Origin: Gilliamella mensalis
GTDB taxonomy: Bacteria > Pseudomonadota > Gammaproteobacteria > Enterobacterales > Orbaceae
Direction: 5' to 3'
Length of the DNA stretch: 64,000 bases
Assembly (NCBI RefSeq): GCF_900103085.1
Contig: NZ_FMWR01000007.1
Coordinates: 62,001 to 126,000 of the forward strand
Part shown: positions 32,699 to 41,537 of the stretch, piece after piece
Layout: each line of letters begins with the position of its first letter
Numbering within the stretch: position 1 is the stretch's first letter
The notes under the pieces: generated by a model
Told to the model about the DNA's origin: nothing
The model's input: only the letters and a program-made list of their open reading frames with translations
Databases searched by the model: none
Translations under genes and position numbers: made by a program

Positions 32699-34420
32699 AT
32701 GTCATCAAAAAAAACAGTTGCACAAATTATCGTTGATATTTTAGCTGAGGTTGGGGTTAAGCATTGCTATGGTATTGTGGGAGATACGTTAAATCAGATT
32801 TCATCAGCTATTAAAAAAAGTGATATTGAGTGGGTTCATGTTCGTCATGAAGAAGTGGGGGCTTTTGCAGCAGCGGCAGAAGCTTATTTAACAGACCAAA
32901 TTACGGCTTGTGCTGGATCTTGTGGACCAGGAAGTTTACATTTTATTAATGGTATTTATGAAGCACAACGTAATCGTGTTCCTGTTATTTTGTTAGCAAG
33001 TCAGCTCAGTACTTCACAACAAGGTACTGACTTTCCACAAGACGTTGATTTTGAGACGCTATATAAAAATTGTTCTGTATTTTGTCGGCAAATCAATGAT
33101 CCAACTCAGGTAAGAGAGATTACTACTGCTGCTATTCAAGCTGCAATTAATCAACGAGGTGTTGCTGTTTTAGTGATACCCTATAATATAAGTTTAGAGA
33201 AAGTTGAAGATAATAGTGGTCATAAAATTTATCATCCTCATCCTGTTATTCGCCCATCAGATAAAGAACTTGCCGAAATTGCCAGCCTTCTAAACGAGAG
33301 TAATAAAGTGACTATTTTTGCCGGACAAGGTGTCATGGAGGCTCATGATGAACTTATTGCCTTAGCAAATAAATTAAAATCACCGATTGTACATACTTCT
33401 AGAGCAAAGGATTTTGTTGAATATGATAATCCTTATAATGTTGGTATGACGGGGATGTTTGGCATGGAGTCAGGAACAACAGCAATAAAAGAGTGTGATG
33501 TGCTTTTAGTGTTAGGGGCTGATTTTGCATGGTCACAATTTTATCCTAATAACGCTAAAATTATCCAAGTTGATATTGATGCAACACATCTTGGTCGACG
33601 ACACCCAGTAGAAATAGGCGTGGTTGGCAGTAGTAAGCCGACTATAGCGGCACTCTTGGCGTTAGTCGATGATAAGCAAGATGCTACTTTTTTAGAGATG
33701 TGCCAAAATTTATATGCTAAAGCAATGCGTAAATTGAATAAAAAAACGGTCTCTTCTCACTCGACTATTCATCCCCAATATTTAACTGAACTTGTTGACC
33801 AATATGCAACAGAAGATGCCGTGCTCTGTGCCGATGTTGGTTCAGCTATGGTTTGGGCATGTAGACACTTTAATACCAATGGAAAAAGGCGAACAATAAT
33901 TAGTTTAAAACATGGCACTATGGCAAATGCAATGCCTCAAGCGTTAGGGGTGCAAAAGGCCTTCCCTAATCGTCAAGTTATTACTTTATCCGGTGATGGT
34001 GGTCTAAGTATGTTAATGGGGGATTTATTAACCACAATCCAAGAAAATTTACCAATAAAAATCATTGTACTGAATAATAGTTCGCTTAACTTTGTTGAAT
34101 TAGAGCAAAAAGTCGAGGGATTAGTGGATCACTATACCAATTTACAAAATCCTAATTTTGCAAAAGTTGCACAAGCAATGGGCCTGTTTTCTATAAGTGT
34201 TGATGATTCACAGATGCTTGAATCGGCGATGCAATCATTTTTAGCTCACCCTGGCGCTGCGTTATTAGATGTTAAAACAAGTGCGAATGAGCTAGTGATG
34301 CCACCTGAGATTCATGCTTCACAAGTCATGGGGATGGCACTTTATGGAGTCAAAGCGTCATTAAATGGAAAGGTAGGCGATGTAGTAAATTTATTGGTCG
34401 ATAATTTTATTAAAAAATAA
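32699..34420 (+). CDS. poxB: Pyruvate dehydrogenase (quinone) / pyruvate oxidase
   Basis: 573 residues from the ATG at 32699, which has TAGGAG at ideal spacing (E. coli PoxB has 572); the frame stays open upstream to 32666 without a ribosome site. Thiamine-diphosphate enzyme: the catalytic Glu is in RHEEVGAFAAAAEA, the central FAD domain follows, and the TPP-binding motif is GDGGLSMLMGDL ending in LNN. It decarboxylates pyruvate to acetate and CO2 and passes electrons to ubiquinone at the membrane through its C-terminal helix. It converges with edd. Similarity to E. coli PoxB is clear but not extreme, so substrate preference could differ. Confidence 0.87.
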   Translation: MSSKKTVAQIIVDILAEVGVKHCYGIVGDTLNQISSAIKKSDIEWVHVRHEEVGAFAAAAEAYLTDQITACAGSCGPGSLHFINGIYEAQRNRVPVILLASQLSTSQQGTDFPQDVDFETLYKNCSVFCRQINDPTQVREITTAAIQAAINQRGVAVLVIPYNISLEKVEDNSGHKIYHPHPVIRPSDKELAEIASLLNESNKVTIFAGQGVMEAHDELIALANKLKSPIVHTSRAKDFVEYDNPYNVGMTGMFGMESGTTAIKECDVLLVLGADFAWSQFYPNNAKIIQVDIDATHLGRRHPVEIGVVGSSKPTIAALLALVDDKQDATFLEMCQNLYAKAMRKLNKKTVSSHSTIHPQYLTELVDQYATEDAVLCADVGSAMVWACRHFNTNGKRRTIISLKHGTMANAMPQALGVQKAFPNRQVITLSGDGGLSMLMGDLLTTIQENLPIKIIVLNNSSLNFVELEQKVEGLVDHYTNLQNPNFAKVAQAMGLFSISVDDSQMLESAMQSFLAHPGAALLDVKTSANELVMPPEIHASQVMGMALYGVKASLNGKVGDVVNLLVDNFIKK

Positions 34421-34487
34421 TCGAGTCACATGTTCGCATTGATAACATAGAAGAATTGGTAAATATTTTTATAACAAGAATGTATTT

Positions 34488-34521
34488 TTTAAAAAGCTTC
34501 TGCCGCATAGGCGGCAGAAGA
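34488..34521 (-). terminator. Terminator after edd
   Basis: CTTCTGCCGC / GCGGCAGAAG is a perfect 10-bp stem around a 4-base loop (34497-34520). On the minus strand, directly after edd, it is followed by TTTTT. Confidence 0.88.
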
Positions 34522-34527
34522 ACAGAA

Positions 34528-36333
34528 TTAGAAGCTAACAGCCCCTTCTTCTGCGGAAGTTAAATTTTTACGAATAACGGTGAACAGTTCACGCCCATAG
34601 CCAAGATGCGAATCGGACAAGTCGAAAGGATAAGGTTGACGTTGAGCCAGCTCTGTTTCCTCAACTAATAATGTTATTTCGCCAGTTTGACCATTAACTC
34701 GAATCATATCACCTTTTTGGACTTTACTTAATAAACCACCATCATAAGCTTCAGGGGTAATATGAATCGCTGCTGGGACTTTACCTGATGCTCCCGATAA
34801 TCGACCGTCAGTTAACAAGGCAACTTTATAGCCTTTATCTTGTAGTACACCCAGCGGCGTTATTAGTTTATGTAACTCTGGCATACCAATTGCTTTTGGT
34901 CCTTGATAACGCACAACAACCACACAGTCTTTGTCTAATTTACCTGCTTTATATTCGGCTTCTAAATCATATTGGCTATTAAAGATCACTGCTGGCGCCT
35001 CAATAATTTGATGTTCAGGTGCTACCGCAGAGGTTTTCATAATAGCACGGCCAAGGTTGCCTGACATCACTTTTAATCCACCATGTGAATTAAACGGTTT
35101 TTTGATTGAGGCAATGACGCTCTCATCTAATGATTTTGTTGGACCTTCGCGGAAAGAGAGTTTGCCATTTTCTAAAATAGGCTCTTGAGTATAACGGCTA
35201 AGCCCACGTCCAACCACAGTTTCAACATCTTCATGTAATAAACCGCCGGCTAATAATTCTCGAACCAATAAAGATGTACCACCAGCGGCTTGGAAGTAGT
35301 TAATATCAGCAGGCCCATTTGGATATATTCGACAAAGTAAAGGCACAACGGTTGATAAGTCTGAAATATCATCCCAATTGATAATAATGCCGGCAGCTTT
35401 CGCCATAGCAACAATATGCATGGTTAAATTTGTTGAACCACCTGTTGCAAGCAGTGCAACTAAACCGTTGACAATGACTTTTTCGTCGACCATTTTACCA
35501 ACAGGCATATAATTTCCTGATTGGTTGGTCAGGCGAGTAATCTGTTTAGCAGCAGCATTAGTTAATTCAAAACGTAATGCGGTTTCAGGATGAACAAAAG
35601 CCGCACCAGGCAAATGTAACCCCATTAATTCAATCACCATCTGGTTACTATTGGCTGTACCATAAAAAGTACACGTCCCGCTGGTGTGGTAAGAGGCTGA
35701 TTCTGACTCTAGTAAATCTTCTCGCGAAGCTTTACCTTCAGAGTAAAGTTGGCGGATACGTACTTTTTCTTTATTGGATAACCCCGATGGCATCGGGCCT
35801 GCTGGCACAAAAATAGCAGGTAAGTGACCAAATGTTAATGCACCAATAAATAATCCGGGTACGATTTTATCGCATATACCAAGATAGAGTGCACCATCAA
35901 ACATATTATGTGAAAGTCCAACGGCAACTGACATCGCAATTACATCGCGGCTCATTAGTGACAGTTCCATCCCAGGCTCGCCTTGTGTCACACCATCGCA
36001 CATGGCAGGTACCCCTCCCGCCATTTGCCCAACGGCGCCAACTTTGTGCAATACTTTGCGAATTTGCTCTGGGTAAAACTCGTAAGGTTTGTGTGCTGAA
36101 AGCATGTCATTGTAAGAACTAATAATACCAATGTTGCTTTTTAATATATTTTTTAGATCTTTTTTGTCATCAATACAACAAGCAGCAAAACCATGCGCTA
36201 AATTACTACATGGTAAACTAGATCGCGTTACTTGTTTACTCATAGCGTGTTCTATTTTTTGTAAATAAGCAGTACGAGAAACCTTAGAACGCTCAATAAT
36301 ACGTTGAGTTACAGCTTGAATAGTCGGATTCAC
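34528..36333 (-). CDS. edd: 6-phosphogluconate dehydratase
   Basis: 601 residues (603 in E. coli). IlvD/Edd family; the cluster-ligand cysteines appear in [30 protein letters not shown] and [13 protein letters not shown], and the C-terminal [17 protein letters not shown] is conserved. It converts 6-phosphogluconate to KDPG in the Entner-Doudoroff pathway. It follows gntK by 39 bases, forming a gluconate-use unit. The partner aldolase gene eda, adjacent to edd in E. coli, is not here. Confidence 0.96.
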   Translation of the reverse strand: MNPTIQAVTQRIIERSKVSRTAYLQKIEHAMSKQVTRSSLPCSNLAHGFAACCIDDKKDLKNILKSNIGIISSYNDMLSAHKPYEFYPEQIRKVLHKVGAVGQMAGGVPAMCDGVTQGEPGMELSLMSRDVIAMSVAVGLSHNMFDGALYLGICDKIVPGLFIGALTFGHLPAIFVPAGPMPSGLSNKEKVRIRQLYSEGKASREDLLESESASYHTSGTCTFYGTANSNQMVIELMGLHLPGAAFVHPETALRFELTNAAAKQITRLTNQSGNYMPVGKMVDEKVIVNGLVALLATGGSTNLTMHIVAMAKAAGIIINWDDISDLSTVVPLLCRIYPNGPADINYFQAAGGTSLLVRELLAGGLLHEDVETVVGRGLSRYTQEPILENGKLSFREGPTKSLDESVIASIKKPFNSHGGLKVMSGNLGRAIMKTSAVAPEHQIIEAPAVIFNSQYDLEAEYKAGKLDKDCVVVVRYQGPKAIGMPELHKLITPLGVLQDKGYKVALLTDGRLSGASGKVPAAIHITPEAYDGGLLSKVQKGDMIRVNGQTGEITLLVEETELAQRQPYPFDLSDSHLGYGRELFTVIRKNLTSAEEGAVSF

Positions 36334-36372
36334 ATTAACCTCTTGTTATTTCGCTTCTATTTTTTATATTTT

Positions 36373-36900
36373 TTAACAATGACATATTGTGCGTATTACT
36401 TGTTCTGTATCGTGTACAACCGCTTTTAATGGTTGTTCGATATTGATGTTGTAAACATCTTTCTCATCGGCATTGGGTTCTTCAAGGGTATCAAATTGTG
36501 ATTGAAGCATACCGGTTTTTTGGTAGTGTCCTTTACGTTTTGCTAAACGTTCGGCAATGATATCGTAATTTCCTTTTAAATAAATAAAATGTACGTTTTC
36601 ATTTTCACCACGAATAATATCTCGATATTTTCGCTTTAATGCCGAGCAGATAATAATTGAAACATCGTTAACATTACTCATAGCAAAAGCAGCATTACTG
36701 ATTAAGCTAAGCCAAGGCATTCGATCTTCATCGTTTAAGGGGATACCGCTGCGCATTTTTAAAATATTGGCCTTTGGATGTAAAAAATCACCATCTAAGA
36801 AAGCAGCATCGAGATCATAAGCCACTTGTTTAGCAACTGCTGATTTACCACAACCTGATACACCCATTAATACAAAAACTTGTTTATTTTTTTTAGTCAC
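36373..36900 (-). CDS. gntK: Gluconokinase
   Basis: 175 residues, the E. coli GntK length. The P-loop GVSGCGKSAVAKQVA is at 13-27; FLDGDFLHPKANILKMRSGIPL and CSALKRKYRDIIRG are family signatures. It phosphorylates D-gluconate to 6-phosphogluconate, the substrate of the next gene, edd. Divergent from the gat operon. A GntR-like operator lies 24 bases upstream of the start. Confidence 0.95.
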   Translation of the reverse strand: MTKKNKQVFVLMGVSGCGKSAVAKQVAYDLDAAFLDGDFLHPKANILKMRSGIPLNDEDRMPWLSLISNAAFAMSNVNDVSIIICSALKRKYRDIIRGENENVHFIYLKGNYDIIAERLAKRKGHYQKTGMLQSQFDTLEEPNADEKDVYNINIEQPLKAVVHDTEQVIRTICHC

Positions 36901-36924
36901 TGTTGATCCTTAGCACATCCCGTT

Positions 36925-36938
36925 TGTTACGGGTAACA
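36925..36938 (-). promoter_or_regulatory. GntR-like operator upstream of gntK
   Basis: TGTTACGGGTAACA has perfect 6-bp arms (TGTTAC / GTAACA) and on the gntK strand reads ATGTTACCCGTAACA, close to the operator I recall for E. coli GntR, the LacI-family gluconate repressor. Its position fits repression of gntK-edd. The gntR gene itself is not in the window. Confidence 0.7.
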
Positions 36939-36982
36939 TTTTGACATGTTAATCTCTATTTGCAATCTAAAAAAATTTTTTT

Positions 36983-36998
36983 TGTGATCTGGATCAGA
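36983..36998. promoter_or_regulatory. CRP-like binding site between gntK and gatA
   Basis: TGTGATCTGGATCAGA fits the CRP consensus TGTGA-N6-TCACA with a single mismatch, set in T-rich flanks. It lies about 90 bases from the gntK start and 200 from the gatA start. It may serve either divergent operon; catabolite control of both would make sense. A much weaker half-site match (TCACA) is at 37071-37075. Confidence 0.65.
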
Positions 36999-37103
36999 TT
37001 TTATTTTTAATCCTTAAATAGATAATTTGTTATCTGTTTTTGGCTCTTTACAGTGAAAAATAGATTTCGATCACAAAAAAATAAAATCCTATTTGCTTTT
37101 TAA

Positions 37104-37146
37104 TTCGAAAGAAAATAATCTTTCGATATTGTTTTTGTTTTCGAAA
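37104..37146. promoter_or_regulatory. Probable GatR operator region before gatA
   Basis: TCGAAAG (37105-37111) and CTTTCGA (37120-37126) form an inverted repeat with 8 bases between, followed by TTTTCGAAA at 37138-37146. TTTTCGAAA recurs at 40555-40563 before the regulator gene gatR. DeoR-family repressors often bind repeated TTTC-type half-sites, so GatR is the likely ligand. A possible -10, TATAAT (37149-37154), follows directly. Confidence 0.6.
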
Positions 37147-37191
37147 TTTATAATTTAAAAACTTACATAAGAATAATAGTGGAGAACAGCG

Positions 37192-37644
37192 ATGAACAAA
37201 TGTCAACTTCTTTTCGAAGACAATCTTAAATTTGACAATGAGTTAGAGGCATTAACTTATGTTAGTGAACAATTACAACAAAAAGGGATTGTTAAAGAAA
37301 GCCATTTGCAGGCTTTAATTGACAGAGAGGCATTATTTCCAACAGGTATTGCTTTTGATGGATATGCGGTGGCCATTCCTCATTGTGAAGCAACGCATGC
37401 TAATACACCAGCAATTTTTATTGTTCGCACTCAAACACCGGTTGCTTTTCATCGAGCCGATGATGACAGCACCGTTGATGTTTCATTGATTATTTCACTT
37501 GTTGTGACTGCCCCAGAAGATCAAATTGAACTATTAAAAGCACTTTTTTCAAATCTACAAAATGAAGAATTCTATCAGTTTTTATTAAATGCCCCGCAGG
37601 ATGAAATAGCGGTGCATTTTAATAACGAGATATTTAACCAATAA
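37192..37644 (+). CDS. gatA: Galactitol-specific PTS enzyme IIA
   Basis: 150 residues (E. coli GatA has 150). PTS EIIA type 2 domain; the phosphorylated histidine is in VAIPHCEATHANTP, and LIDREALFPTGIAFDG is closely matched to GatA. It receives phosphate from HPr and passes it to GatB. GGAGAAC ribosome site. First gene of the gat cluster, read divergently from gntK across 290 bases of regulatory DNA. Confidence 0.95.
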   Translation: MNKCQLLFEDNLKFDNELEALTYVSEQLQQKGIVKESHLQALIDREALFPTGIAFDGYAVAIPHCEATHANTPAIFIVRTQTPVAFHRADDDSTVDVSLIISLVVTAPEDQIELLKALFSNLQNEEFYQFLLNAPQDEIAVHFNNEIFNQ

Positions 37645-37659
37645 GTTTCAGGAGGCACT

Positions 37660-37944
37660 ATGAAAAAAAAGATTATTGTTGCTTGTGGCGGTGCGGTTGC
37701 AACATCAACTTTAGCTGCAGAAGAGATAAAAGAGTTGTGTAGCGAAAATAATATTCAACTTGACCTGGTTCAATGTCGTATCAATGAAATCAATACTTTT
37801 ATTGATGATGTTGATTTGATTTGTACTACAGCCAGAATGGATCAAAGTTTTGGCGATATTCCAATTGTTCATGGCATGCCTTTTGTATCTGGTGTGGGTA
37901 TCGACCAGTTGAAAGAAAAAATTTTATCTATTTTAAAAGGATAA
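37660..37944 (+). CDS. gatB: Galactitol-specific PTS enzyme IIB
   Basis: 94 residues, the E. coli GatB length, and nearly identical in motifs: the phospho-accepting cysteine is Cys9 in [20 protein letters not shown], and [20 protein letters not shown] is conserved. It transfers phosphate to galactitol during transport by GatC. AGGAGG ribosome site; only four bases separate it from gatC. Confidence 0.97.
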   Translation: MKKKIIVACGGAVATSTLAAEEIKELCSENNIQLDLVQCRINEINTFIDDVDLICTTARMDQSFGDIPIVHGMPFVSGVGIDQLKEKILSILKG

Positions 37945-37948
37945 ATCT

Positions 37949-39331
37949 ATGTTTACTGAAATTATGCAGTACATTTTGGATCTTGGTCCATCGGTGATGT
38001 TACCCATTGTGATTATCCTATTTTCGTTAGTGCTAAGAATGAAAGTGGGTGATGCACTAAAAGCGGGGATTCATATAGGAATAGGGTTTGTTGGTATCGG
38101 TCTGGTTGTTGGTTTGCTAACCAGTTCGGTTGGGCCGGCAGCTCAAGCGATGGCAGAACGATTTGATATTAGCCTAAATGTTATTGATGTTGGTTGGCCA
38201 GGGGCTGCACCAATGACTTGGGCATCACAAATTGCTTTAGTTGCTATTCCTATCGCAATTGGTGTGAATATTGTTATGTTAGTTTTAAGGTTAACTCGAG
38301 TGGTTAATGTGGACATTTGGAATATATGGCACATGACCTTTACCGGTGCGCTTGTTTATATTGCAACCGGCTCTTACTGGCTTGGTATTGCAGGGGTTAT
38401 TGTTCATGCCATTATTGCTTATAAACTCGGTGATTGGTTTGCCAAAGATACCAAAGATTTTTTTGAGCTTGACGGTATTGCGGTTCCTCATGGTACGTCT
38501 GCATATTGTGGTCCAATTGCTGTTTTTGTTGATGCTGTTATTGAAAAAACGCCGGGCATTAATAAGATTAATTTTAATGCTGTTGATATGCAAAAACGGT
38601 TTGGTGCGTTTGGTGAGCCTGTGACTGTTGGCTTATTCATGGGCATCATATTAGGTTTATTAGCTGGATATGGTGTGAAAGAAACGCTACAACTAGCGAT
38701 TCAAACTGCAGCGGTAATGTTATTAATGCCACGCGTGATTAAGCCTATTATGGATGGATTAACACCGATATCTAAGCAAGCGCGTAAACACTTGCAATCC
38801 AAATTTGGTGGGCAAGATTTTCTTATTGGTTTAGATCCCGCATTGTTGTTAGGGCATTCAACGGTGGTATCGGCGAGTTTAATTTTTATTCCATTAAGTA
38901 TTTTTATCGCCATCATCCTACCTGGTAATGAAGTTTTACCTTTTGGTGATCTGGCAACTATTGGCTTTTTTATCGCAATGGGAGTTGCGGTGCATCAAGG
39001 GAATCTGTTTAGAATCATTGTTTCAGGCTCTATCATTATCGCCATTACACTTTGGATTGCCACCCAAATGATTCCATTGACAACAAAACTAGCCATTAAT
39101 GCAGGCACGATGACTGCAAGTAATGGTGTTTCAGTTGGGGCAATGGATCAAGGTGGGTCACCCATTACTTATCTTATGGTTCAGTTGGTCAACTTAGAAC
39201 AACCTATTGGCTTTGCCTTTATTGGATTGTTTTATCTTTTCTGCTTATTTTTGACCTGGAAACGTGCTCAGAAATACCAATTATTTACGAAAGATCTGCA
39301 GTTAACTCAAGATGATGGAGTAAAAAAATAA
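37949..39331 (+). CDS. gatC: Galactitol permease, PTS enzyme IIC
   Basis: 460 residues (451 in E. coli GatC), a polytopic inner-membrane protein with about ten hydrophobic segments. Begins MFTEIMQYILDLGPSVMLP and keeps GIHIGIGFVGIGLVVGLL and the substrate-loop DGIAVPHGTSAYCGPIAVFVD. It carries galactitol across the inner membrane while GatB phosphorylates it, giving galactitol-1-phosphate. A perfect hairpin follows before gatD. Confidence 0.95.
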   Translation: MFTEIMQYILDLGPSVMLPIVIILFSLVLRMKVGDALKAGIHIGIGFVGIGLVVGLLTSSVGPAAQAMAERFDISLNVIDVGWPGAAPMTWASQIALVAIPIAIGVNIVMLVLRLTRVVNVDIWNIWHMTFTGALVYIATGSYWLGIAGVIVHAIIAYKLGDWFAKDTKDFFELDGIAVPHGTSAYCGPIAVFVDAVIEKTPGINKINFNAVDMQKRFGAFGEPVTVGLFMGIILGLLAGYGVKETLQLAIQTAAVMLLMPRVIKPIMDGLTPISKQARKHLQSKFGGQDFLIGLDPALLLGHSTVVSASLIFIPLSIFIAIILPGNEVLPFGDLATIGFFIAMGVAVHQGNLFRIIVSGSIIIAITLWIATQMIPLTTKLAINAGTMTASNGVSVGAMDQGGSPITYLMVQLVNLEQPIGFAFIGLFYLFCLFLTWKRAQKYQLFTKDLQLTQDDGVKK

Positions 39332-39369
39332 TCCCAAAATAATCAATCACCACCAAAATCAATCAGAGT

Positions 39370-39395
39370 GCTTTCACTCAGTCACTAGTGAAAGC
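39370..39395 (+). other. Perfect hairpin between gatC and gatD
   Basis: GCTTTCACT and AGTGAAAGC form a 9-bp stem around an 8-base loop in the 105-base spacer after gatC. There is no following T run, so it is more likely an mRNA-stability or processing element separating transporter and enzyme genes than a full terminator. Confidence 0.6.
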
Positions 39396-39436
39396 AATAC
39401 ATCAACGTAATTTGTTTACCAATAAAGGAAAATAAC

Positions 39437-40480
39437 ATGAAAGCGGTTGTTGTCAATGAAGGGGGAGCTTTATCTATACAGAATATAGAAATGCCCAAAA
39501 TAACATCTCCAGACCAAATTTTAGTAAAAGTCGCTTATTGTGGATTATGTGGTTCTGATATTCCGCGTATATTTCACCATGGTGCTCATTTTTACCCCAT
39601 TACACTTGGCCATGAATTTAGTGGTACTGTTGTGGATAGAGGATATAGCGTGACAGAGTTTGAGCATGGTGATTTAATCTCTTGCGTACCATTATTGCCA
39701 TGCTTCAAATGTGATGAATGTCAAAAGCATTACTATTCACTCTGTAAAAATTACACTTTTGTTGGTTCAAGAATAGTCGGTGGCTTTGCGGAGTATATCG
39801 TATTAGATAAGAAAAATGCATTTAAATTACCTAAAGGTATCAGTCCACTTGAGGGCGCCTTTTTTGAACCAATGACCGTTGGGATGCATGCATTGCTATT
39901 GGCGGATGGATGTGAGGGTAAAAATGTTGTCATCGTTGGTGGGGGTACAATTGGATTACTTGCAATGCAATGCGCCAAGGCAATGGGAGCCAAATCAGTT
40001 GCGGTGCTTGATATTAACCGGCAGCGCCTCGATCTAGCCAAACAATTAGGCGCTGATGCGGTATATCATTCTCAAGACCTTAGCACCGAAGCGATCTACC
40101 ACGCTTTATCTTCATCTCGCTTTGATCAAATTGTATTAGAAACCGCGGGTTCACCTGTTACAGTCAACTTAGCCATTGAAATTGCAGGCCCTAGAGCGAA
40201 GATAGCTTTGGTTGGGACACTTCATCATGATATTACACTTCCAGAAAAAACATTCGGACTGATTTTACGAAAAGAGTTACAAATTTTAGGCAGTTGGATG
40301 AACTATTCAGCGCCATGGCCAGGTAAAGAGTGGCAACTAGTAAGTCAGTATTTTATGGATGGAAAAATAAAACTTGATGAACTGATTGCTGGCATGGGTG
40401 ACTTTGATTCATTTATTAAACAAGTTACAGCCTTAAATGGTCGCCCTATGAATGGCAAAATTTTATTAAATTGCATGTAA
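39437..40480 (+). CDS. gatD: Galactitol-1-phosphate 5-dehydrogenase
   Basis: 347 residues (346 in E. coli). Zinc-dependent medium-chain dehydrogenase: catalytic zinc region YCGLCGSDIPRI and GHEFSG, structural-zinc cysteines in PCFKCDECQKHYYSLC, and the Rossmann motif VGGGTIGLLAMQC. It oxidises galactitol-1-phosphate to D-tagatose-6-phosphate with NAD. Close similarity to E. coli GatD throughout, including GSWMNYSAPWPGKEW. Confidence 0.96.
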   Translation: MKAVVVNEGGALSIQNIEMPKITSPDQILVKVAYCGLCGSDIPRIFHHGAHFYPITLGHEFSGTVVDRGYSVTEFEHGDLISCVPLLPCFKCDECQKHYYSLCKNYTFVGSRIVGGFAEYIVLDKKNAFKLPKGISPLEGAFFEPMTVGMHALLLADGCEGKNVVIVGGGTIGLLAMQCAKAMGAKSVAVLDINRQRLDLAKQLGADAVYHSQDLSTEAIYHALSSSRFDQIVLETAGSPVTVNLAIEIAGPRAKIALVGTLHHDITLPEKTFGLILRKELQILGSWMNYSAPWPGKEWQLVSQYFMDGKIKLDELIAGMGDFDSFIKQVTALNGRPMNGKILLNCM

Positions 40481-40554
40481 TTATTTTGATTTAAGTCAGC
40501 CATTGAAAATGAAACCTTATCTTTTGATTCTGTTTGTTATACACTGCTAAAAAA

Positions 40555-40564
40555 TTTTCGAAAA
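40555..40564 (+). promoter_or_regulatory. TTTTCGAAAA palindrome upstream of gatR
   Basis: This perfect 10-base palindrome ends 10 bases before the gatR ATG and shares TTTTCGAAA with the site at 37138-37146 before gatA. It overlaps the likely ribosome site region (AAAAAGGAAA), so binding could give autoregulation. Confidence 0.5.
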
Positions 40565-40574
40565 AGGAAATAGT

Positions 40575-41348
40575 ATGAATGCAAGTGAAAGACGCCAACA
40601 GATAGTAGAACTTCTTAATATGAAAGGGACGGTATTAGTTTCTGATTTGTCGGAACAGTTTAATGTTTCGGAGGTCACAACCAGAACCGATCTGAGATTG
40701 CTAGAAAAACAAGGAGTGCTAACACGATTTCATGGCGGAGCAACCAAAATCATGAATAACGGTGACTTAAAATCATTTAAAGAGCTGCAATTAGAAGAAC
40801 GTTATCAGCGATTTATAGAAGCTAAAAAACGTATTGCAATTGAAGCGGTTAAACATGTTAAAGAAGATGACACTATTATTTTAGATAGTGGTAGTACCAC
40901 CATGTTGATAGCTGAAGAGCTTGTAAAATTGAAGCATATTACCGTAATTACCAATAGTCTTACTTCTGCATTTATATTATCAGACAATAGTGACATTATG
41001 CTATTTATGTGTGGTGGTACACTTAGACATAAAACCCGTTCTTTTCATGGAAAAATTGCTGAGCAATCGTTAACTGGCATCTCTGCTGATATTTTGTTTG
41101 TTGGTGCAGATGGAATTGATGCAAAGAGAGGAATAACAACGTTTAACGAAGGTTACACTATCAGCAGTGTTATGGCTAATGTCGCCAAAAATGTGATTGC
41201 CGTGCTCGATTCATCAAAATTTGGGCGTAATGGGATTAATGTTGTGTTACCACTTAGCCAACTAGATACCATTATTACCGATACTGATGTTGACAGTAGC
41301 TGTAAACAAGAATTTGTGGCGAAAGGTATTAGTCTAATAGCCGTTTAA
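40575..41348 (+). CDS. gatR: Galactitol utilisation operon repressor, DeoR family
   Basis: 257 residues, the E. coli GatR length. The N-terminal DeoR helix-turn-helix (RRQQIVELLNMKGTVLVSDL and RFHGGATKIM) is followed by the sugar-phosphate-binding domain with ILDSGSTTMLIAEEL and GADGIDAKRGITTFNEGYT. It should repress the gat genes until galactitol or its phosphate appears. In many E. coli laboratory strains gatR is disrupted; here the frame is intact. It sits in the middle of the cluster and not at the end. Confidence 0.93.
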   Translation: MNASERRQQIVELLNMKGTVLVSDLSEQFNVSEVTTRTDLRLLEKQGVLTRFHGGATKIMNNGDLKSFKELQLEERYQRFIEAKKRIAIEAVKHVKEDDTIILDSGSTTMLIAEELVKLKHITVITNSLTSAFILSDNSDIMLFMCGGTLRHKTRSFHGKIAEQSLTGISADILFVGADGIDAKRGITTFNEGYTISSVMANVAKNVIAVLDSSKFGRNGINVVLPLSQLDTIITDTDVDSSCKQEFVAKGISLIAV

Positions 41349-41537
41349 TATTTGCGCTTACAATGGTGTGCCTTTTTTAAAATATCTTTAACCAGTGATA
41401 AATATTAAGAACCATTGCTTGTTTAGGTTGGATACCGTGAATGATAAAAGCGCTTGTTCCTAATTAAAGTCTATTTAATGATATTGATCATTTAAACCTG
41501 TTATTTCTCCCAACGATATTAATGCGTAGGTGAGAAT

